From Ottelia alismoides (lineage: Eukaryota; Streptophyta; Magnoliopsida; Alismatales; Hydrocharitaceae): a stretch of 64,000 nt of DNA. The notes beneath the pieces were generated by a model. The model had not been told where the DNA came from and made no database searches. It saw only the letters and a program-made list of their open reading frames with translations. How positions within the stretch are numbered: the stretch's first letter is position 1; each line of letters begins with the position of its first letter. This document shows positions 59,564 through 64,000 of the stretch, one piece after another. A program made the position numbers and the translations under genes. The stretch is taken from NCBI GenBank assembly GCA_037367405.1, contig JAZKJV010010759.1:186001-250000 (forward strand), in the 5' to 3' direction.

Positions 59564-61416
59564 GGAGGTCAAGGGCTTATATAAGTGAGGGTGGCTACCA
59601 TAACTGACGATGGTGAGGGGAACAGAGGTAGTTGGGTAAACAACCGGCCGTTGGGGCAGTTGGCGATGAAAAGAGGAGTGGTAGGTGAGCGAAAGAGTCG
59701 AGGAAGAAGGCGTAGGCATGTAATGGATTTCACAGAGGAGAAAACAAGGAAGAAGGAAAAAATGGGGAAGAGAGAGAAAAAGTAGAGAGAGTATGTCATT
59801 TAATTAATTATTAAATAAATTAATATTACATTCATTTAGGATATAATTATATTACTATTTATGTAATTAGTACTAAGATAATTAATTAAATATAATTACT
59901 TGAATAATTAAAAAACTCAATGAGTCATTAATTACTTAATTAATAAATAAAGAAATAATTAAATATTTTGAATTTGATTTAATTAAATAATAATTAATTA
60001 CCCTACATTGTACATTATACCAATACGATTTCGAAAATCGCATTTTTCTTATAAATCTGATTTTAGCAAAACTAGTGTCATTTTGTAGATAATTTAATAA
60101 TGTGAATTTTAAAACCGAGTTTGTTCAATTCAGAGTTCATACGTCCGAGTTATGAGGTCCGAAAAATTTAGGTAGCGGCTTCAAGGCTTAGGGTTTTCTG
60201 AGTATTTTGATTTGATTATATTTTTATATTTTTATATACTTTTAGAAGATTTTAACAAAAGAAATTATGTTAATCGGGTTCCGATTAATTAATTAAAATA
60301 CGTGAAGATTCTACATATTGTGCATCTATACAACGGGTCCAAAAAGCCAAAACTCACCGGTTTTATTCGAATATTTTTTTTATATTTTTAATAAATATTA
60401 CTAAGTATAAAACAGATTTTAAAAGTAAGCTTGGTCTGTTTGAAGTTTACTAAAAATAGGTATGAATCTTGGAAGTCGGCTTTTGCAGCTTTTACGGTTC
60501 ATTGCGGTTAATTATTTTTTCATCGAAATATTTTTCTGATATTTTTATATGATATATATTTTGTGATCATTTTTACAAAAGAAGTATTTTGATTTGGAGT
60601 TGTCTTAATGATAAAAAATAAGTAAAATATTTACATTGTGTAAAATGAGTAATTTATATCTTTGGTCTTTGTTTTCTTGATATTTTTATAAGTTAGGATC
60701 CGTATCTACTCATACTTATTTCTTTTGTCAACCCGGTCAATATTGTGTTGGTCTTGGGGCAGGATCAGTCTGTATTTATTTCATATTCGACTCACCGATT
60801 TTATTTGAATATTTTTTGATATTTTTAATAAATAGTAATAAGTATAAAACAGATTTTAAAAGTGAGCTTGGTCGGTTTGGATTTTTCTATAAATAGGTAT
60901 GAACCTTAGAAGTCCTCTTTTGCGGCTTTTACGGTTCATTGCAGTTTATTATTTTTTCGTCGAAATATTTTTCTGATATTTTAATAAAATAATGTATATT
61001 TTTGTGATCATTTTTTACAAAAGAATTATTTTGATTTGGAGTTGTCTTGATGATAAATAAAATAGATGAAATATTTACATTGTGTAAAATGGGTAATTTA
61101 TATTTTTGGTCTTTATTTTTTTGATATTTTTATAAGTTAGGATCCTTATCTTCCTCTACTTATTTCTTTTATCGACCCAGTCAATATGACCCGGTTTTGG
61201 GGGTAGGATCAGTTTGTATTTATTTCATATTCATAAGTTAGGTCTTTCTTTTATTGTTTTTATTCTTTTATTTTGGATAAAATAAGTATTAAATATATAA
61301 TATTAATATTTGTGGTTAGAATGATAATTACTTGGGATTAATGGATATTTACATGTATTTTACCAAGGATTTTAGTCAAAATGAAAGAATAAAGGTGATG
61401 AATCACGCATTCATCA
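59564..61416 (-). mobile_element. Element G, LTR remnant
   Basis: Ends TGATGAATCACGCATTCATCA (61396-61416), preceded by TTTTAGTCAAAATGAAAGAATAAAGG, which is close to the LTR starts of B and E. It is therefore the U3 end of another minus LTR. The left end is cut by E at 59563, about 20 bases after a minus-strand TATA box (CTTATATAAGC, complement near 59573-59583). No coding sequence is seen. It contains a tandem duplication (60353-61226). Confidence 0.75.
60353..61226. repeat. Tandem duplication of about 437 bp
   Basis: 60353-60789 (starting CTCACCGGTTTTATTCGAAT) and 60790-61226 (CTCACCGATTTTATTTGAAT) align along their length with scattered differences. A third, more decayed partial copy may precede them near 60170-60300. 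Confidence 0.85.
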
Positions 61417-62198
61417 TTTAGTTCCTCATATATATTTGTCATATGATCTTAAACTGTAAATTAAATATATGAGGTTAAGCTTGCACTCGTCGTTAAATCA
61501 AAAATATGTTGGAGATTTTCTTCGTTGAGAATTGTATATTTGACTCTTATTTAAACATGTTTTTCTTATTTGCATGTGAAATTGCTTTCTCATGAGGGTT
61601 CTAATAATGGGTCTCATGTGAGGAAAGCATTGAGGGTGTTGAAAGCACTGGTGAAACTCCTCACTATAGTGCACGGTTGAGCGGTGAGATGCCAGACGAG
61701 CATCACTGAATAACTTGCAGTCCCTGATCAAGATCCAGAAGCAGGCATGCGCAAATTGAATACGAATTGTGCAGGAAATCCAGACGCGCGAGGCAAAGGA
61801 GCGATCGCGAATGTGTGGGAATAAGTTCGAAGAGAAGGTCTATGAGGTTGGTTCAATATCTTGTTCCCATTCTCTTGCACATTGGTACCGCTACGATGTG
61901 GCAGCAGCTCCACATGCTCGAGGTCGGTGTCATCGGCAGGCAGGCTGTGTGGGCGCAGTTCATGCCAAAGCCCTCGTCATCCTCCTCTCATTCCACAAGC
62001 AGAAGCTCTGTTTGGGTGAGGGTAGAATTGGATAAGGGTAATTTCATCAAGTTAAATCATGAATTGAGCCACCAATTAACGGCATTGGGACTGAAATGTT
62101 ACATTAAACTTTAATCCCATATTTGTTACAAATTAAAGATTAATCCCTAATTAAAAAATCCATGTAAAAATAAATAACCTTTTTTGTAAGAGGTAAAT
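61417..62198. other. Host-like flank, possible decayed exon
   Basis: This is the first sequence outside LTR elements. Within 61700-61851 a plus-strand frame reads like a helical protein piece (IVQEIQTREAKERSRMCGNK) with one stop upstream. A possible GT...AG intron follows, then LHMLEVGVIGRQAVWAQF (about 61905-61960). The family was not recognised, and it may be a gene fragment. The rest is AT-rich without visible features. Confidence 0.3.
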
Positions 62199-62508
62199 GG
62201 GGCTGCTCCCACCTCCATTTTCCCCCAATTTTTTTTTGAAAATAAAAATTTGTATATTCATCACTATATCCCTCTAATATTCTATTAAAATTTCGTTAGA
62301 AACAGAGACTCCTACGACCTCCATCCAAACATGGTCGATTTAAAAAATCCTGCGACCGTTAAAAAATGATGTCTGGATGGAGGGCTTAGGAGTCTTTGTT
62401 TCTGACGAAATTTTAATACAATGTTAGAGGGATATATTGATCAATATATAAATTTTTATTTTCCAAAAAGATAAAAAAATGGGAGAAAAATAGGGGTGAG
62501 AGTAGCCC
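62199..62508. mobile_element. Foldback (MITE-like) element
   Basis: Arms of about 140-150 bases, 62199-62340 and 62358-62508, are inverted copies. GGGCTGCTCCCACC pairs with GGTGAGAGTAGCCC, AAAATAAAAATTT pairs with its complement, and TATCCCTCTAATATT pairs with AATGTTAGAGGGATA. GACCTCCATCC and GGATGGAGGGC meet near the centre. No transposase is present and no clear target duplication is visible. The family is unknown. Confidence 0.8.
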
Positions 62509-62782
62509 TCTTGGCTACTCCCAGGGAGCATATTCCTTTTTCCCTTATTGTAATTTACCATAGTTAATTTGATTAATCAGTTTTATCATTTTCCCCTCTG
62601 ATTTAGTTTAGTCGGATATACAGTTGAATTTCAATGATGGCACAGCCCACAATTTGAACTTTCGGATAAGATCTTCGTGTAGTCTCAGATTAGGTATTAA
62701 AATTTTGGTCAAATAGTACGGTTTCTTAGATACTTCCCACTGTGAAAACAAATGACTATAATCAGATCCGGTTGCGCTTTAA

Positions 62783-63823
62783 TGGAACTTTCGAGTGAAT
62801 GCTGCCTCCCTTGCTCGCCTCCACTTCTCCAACAACCTCGTCCACGCCTCCATCATCCACTACAGCAGATCGATCTACGGAGCCTCCATCAACGGCGTGA
62901 AGACCGAGAACGCATTCGCCTGTGTCCTTCACGACGAAGCCAACATCGACGACTTCAACCTCGGCGGCATCCCTTTCACGGGACATGCCAAATTCACCCC
63001 CGAATTCGACCAATCCTGCGAGGGACTCGTCGTGGTTTACAACCGGTACTGTAAAGGGTTCCATCTAAGCAACCCCCTGCTCCGCGAGCACGTTCGAATG
63101 CCTAGTATCGACCTTCACAGGTACGAATTTTTAGGGTTAGGGTTCGACGCTTCTCGCGAGATATACAAGGTGTTCGTCGTGGAAAATGGTCGTAGAATCC
63201 GGGTGTGTTCGATCGGCGGCGGCAGTATCAGCGGCTGGAGGAAGATGAGAAGGGTCATGCCTCAACCTTCCTTGTGGTTGCTTAGATCCTCCTGAAGGGC
63301 AAGCTGATCCTCCTGAAGTACTCGTCTCCCTCCGTCACGCTCATTCCTCTCGACGTGCGTGATGAGTCCTTCGAAGAAATCCCCGGTCCGTGGTCACGGG
63401 CCCAATCCTCTTCGCGTCACATAGAGAAAGCGTTAGTAATTGGAGAGCACCTTGCTTTGTTTGTGAAGGATTTTTCTGGGGCCAAGAAGGCATGGAGCCT
63501 ATGGATTATGGAGGAGTTCAGCCAGCCCAAGTCCTGGACCGAGTACCTCCTACCGACTGATGGTGACGACACCTTCCAACCGTGGGTCATGGTGCTTGGC
63601 GCGACAATGGCGTAATTCAGCAAACTTTCAGCCTTCACTCCACCAATGGATTCAAGATCTATAGTCTTGGGGATTCACGCTATCGGAGCCTTCCTGAATC
63701 GGTTCTATGTGAGATGGACGTGAATTGCTTCGAGTACTTGTCCACCTACAACCCAAGCCTGATTTCTCCCATGGAATTGGCGGGGAACACTCGGTTGGAT
63801 GGAAATCGGCAACGGTATAAGTA
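62783..63823 (+). pseudogene. F-box-associated (FBA) domain protein, broken
   Basis: Three consecutive frames together cover one FBA-type protein. 62783-63293 begins in frame with FRVNAASLARLHFSNN, like the end of an F-box domain, and continues with a typical FBA start (LSNPLLREHVRMPSIDL, FLGLGFDASREIYKVFVV). 63290-63615 continues with LILLKYSSPSVTLIPLDV and SLWIMEEFSQPKSW. About 63600-63823 gives FSLHSTNGFKIYSLGD. The two frame changes (near 63290 and 63600) and the missing F-box N-terminus suggest a pseudogene; sequencing errors or an intron are possible alternatives. Intact members act as substrate receptors of SCF ubiquitin ligases. The target is unknown. Confidence 0.8.
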
Positions 63824-64000
63824 ATTGTACTTGTTTACATGAAGTGCTGATGGTTTTTTTTATCAACCTTCTTTTTCCTCTTCGATTTCCTTCCTGCAAG
63901 ATTACTTTACACTCCCACTTTTCATGGAATGTGTCTAACTTAATGGAGAAATAATCCGAGGTTTATTTTTCATGAATACTTCACTTGACTCAAAAATTCC
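63824..64000. other. 3' flank of the F-box pseudogene
   Basis: AT-rich sequence in which nothing specific was seen. Confidence 0.5.

Overview
The window reads as nuclear DNA of a flowering plant, from a heterochromatin-like nest of LTR retrotransposons. Nearly everything from base 1 to 61416 is Ty3/gypsy (Metaviridae) of the Athila type. The evidence is a primer-binding site complementary to the 3' end of plant tRNA-Asp, a long gag-protease followed by RT, RNase H and integrase, LTRs of 3.0-3.6 kb with ends TGATGA...TCATCA, and a purine tract AAGTATAGGGGG before each 3' LTR. No chromodomain and no env-like gene were seen. The species cannot be named from the sequence. All comparisons were made by eye within the window.

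Layout by element, with letters used below. A (minus, 1-8188; its 3' LTR is cut by the window edge) has two LTRs around 2.9 kb of leader and 3' non-coding sequence with no gag or pol. A sits in the RNase H region of B (minus, 8189-14364). B has decayed gag, protease and RT, and an LTR part joined directly to gag. B sits at the gag-pol border of D (plus): decayed pol 14365-17256, 3' non-coding region 17257-18432 and 35157-35911, 3' LTR 35912-39415 plus 54705-54795. F (minus, 18433-35151) is a full-length element with target duplication AGGGG, inserted in D's 3' non-coding region. C (plus, 39416-54699) is a very young element inserted in D's 3' LTR. C carries an internal 5.1-kb inversion that turns gag and the primer-binding site around relative to pol. 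To the right are E (minus; leader and 5' LTR 55151-59563) and G (minus; LTR end 59564-61416). The inferred order is G oldest, then E, then D, then B, F and C, then A.

From 61417 the sequence is host-like: a possible decayed exon, a foldback element of about 310 bp (62199-62508), and an F-box-associated-domain pseudogene (62783-63823).

The most interesting signals are at RNA level. (1) All five element types whose LTR covers the region (A, C, D, E, F) have consensus splice donor and acceptor sites about 300-410 bp apart inside the LTR, about 160-260 nt after the TATA box. (2) In B, LTR sequence stops where the homologous donor would be and continues 5 nt before a gag ATG; C and F have acceptor-like sites just upstream of the matching ATG. 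B therefore looks like a spliced gag mRNA fixed in DNA. (3) There are hairpins with compensatory changes in gag, beside the purine tract, and as arrays in the 3' non-coding region.
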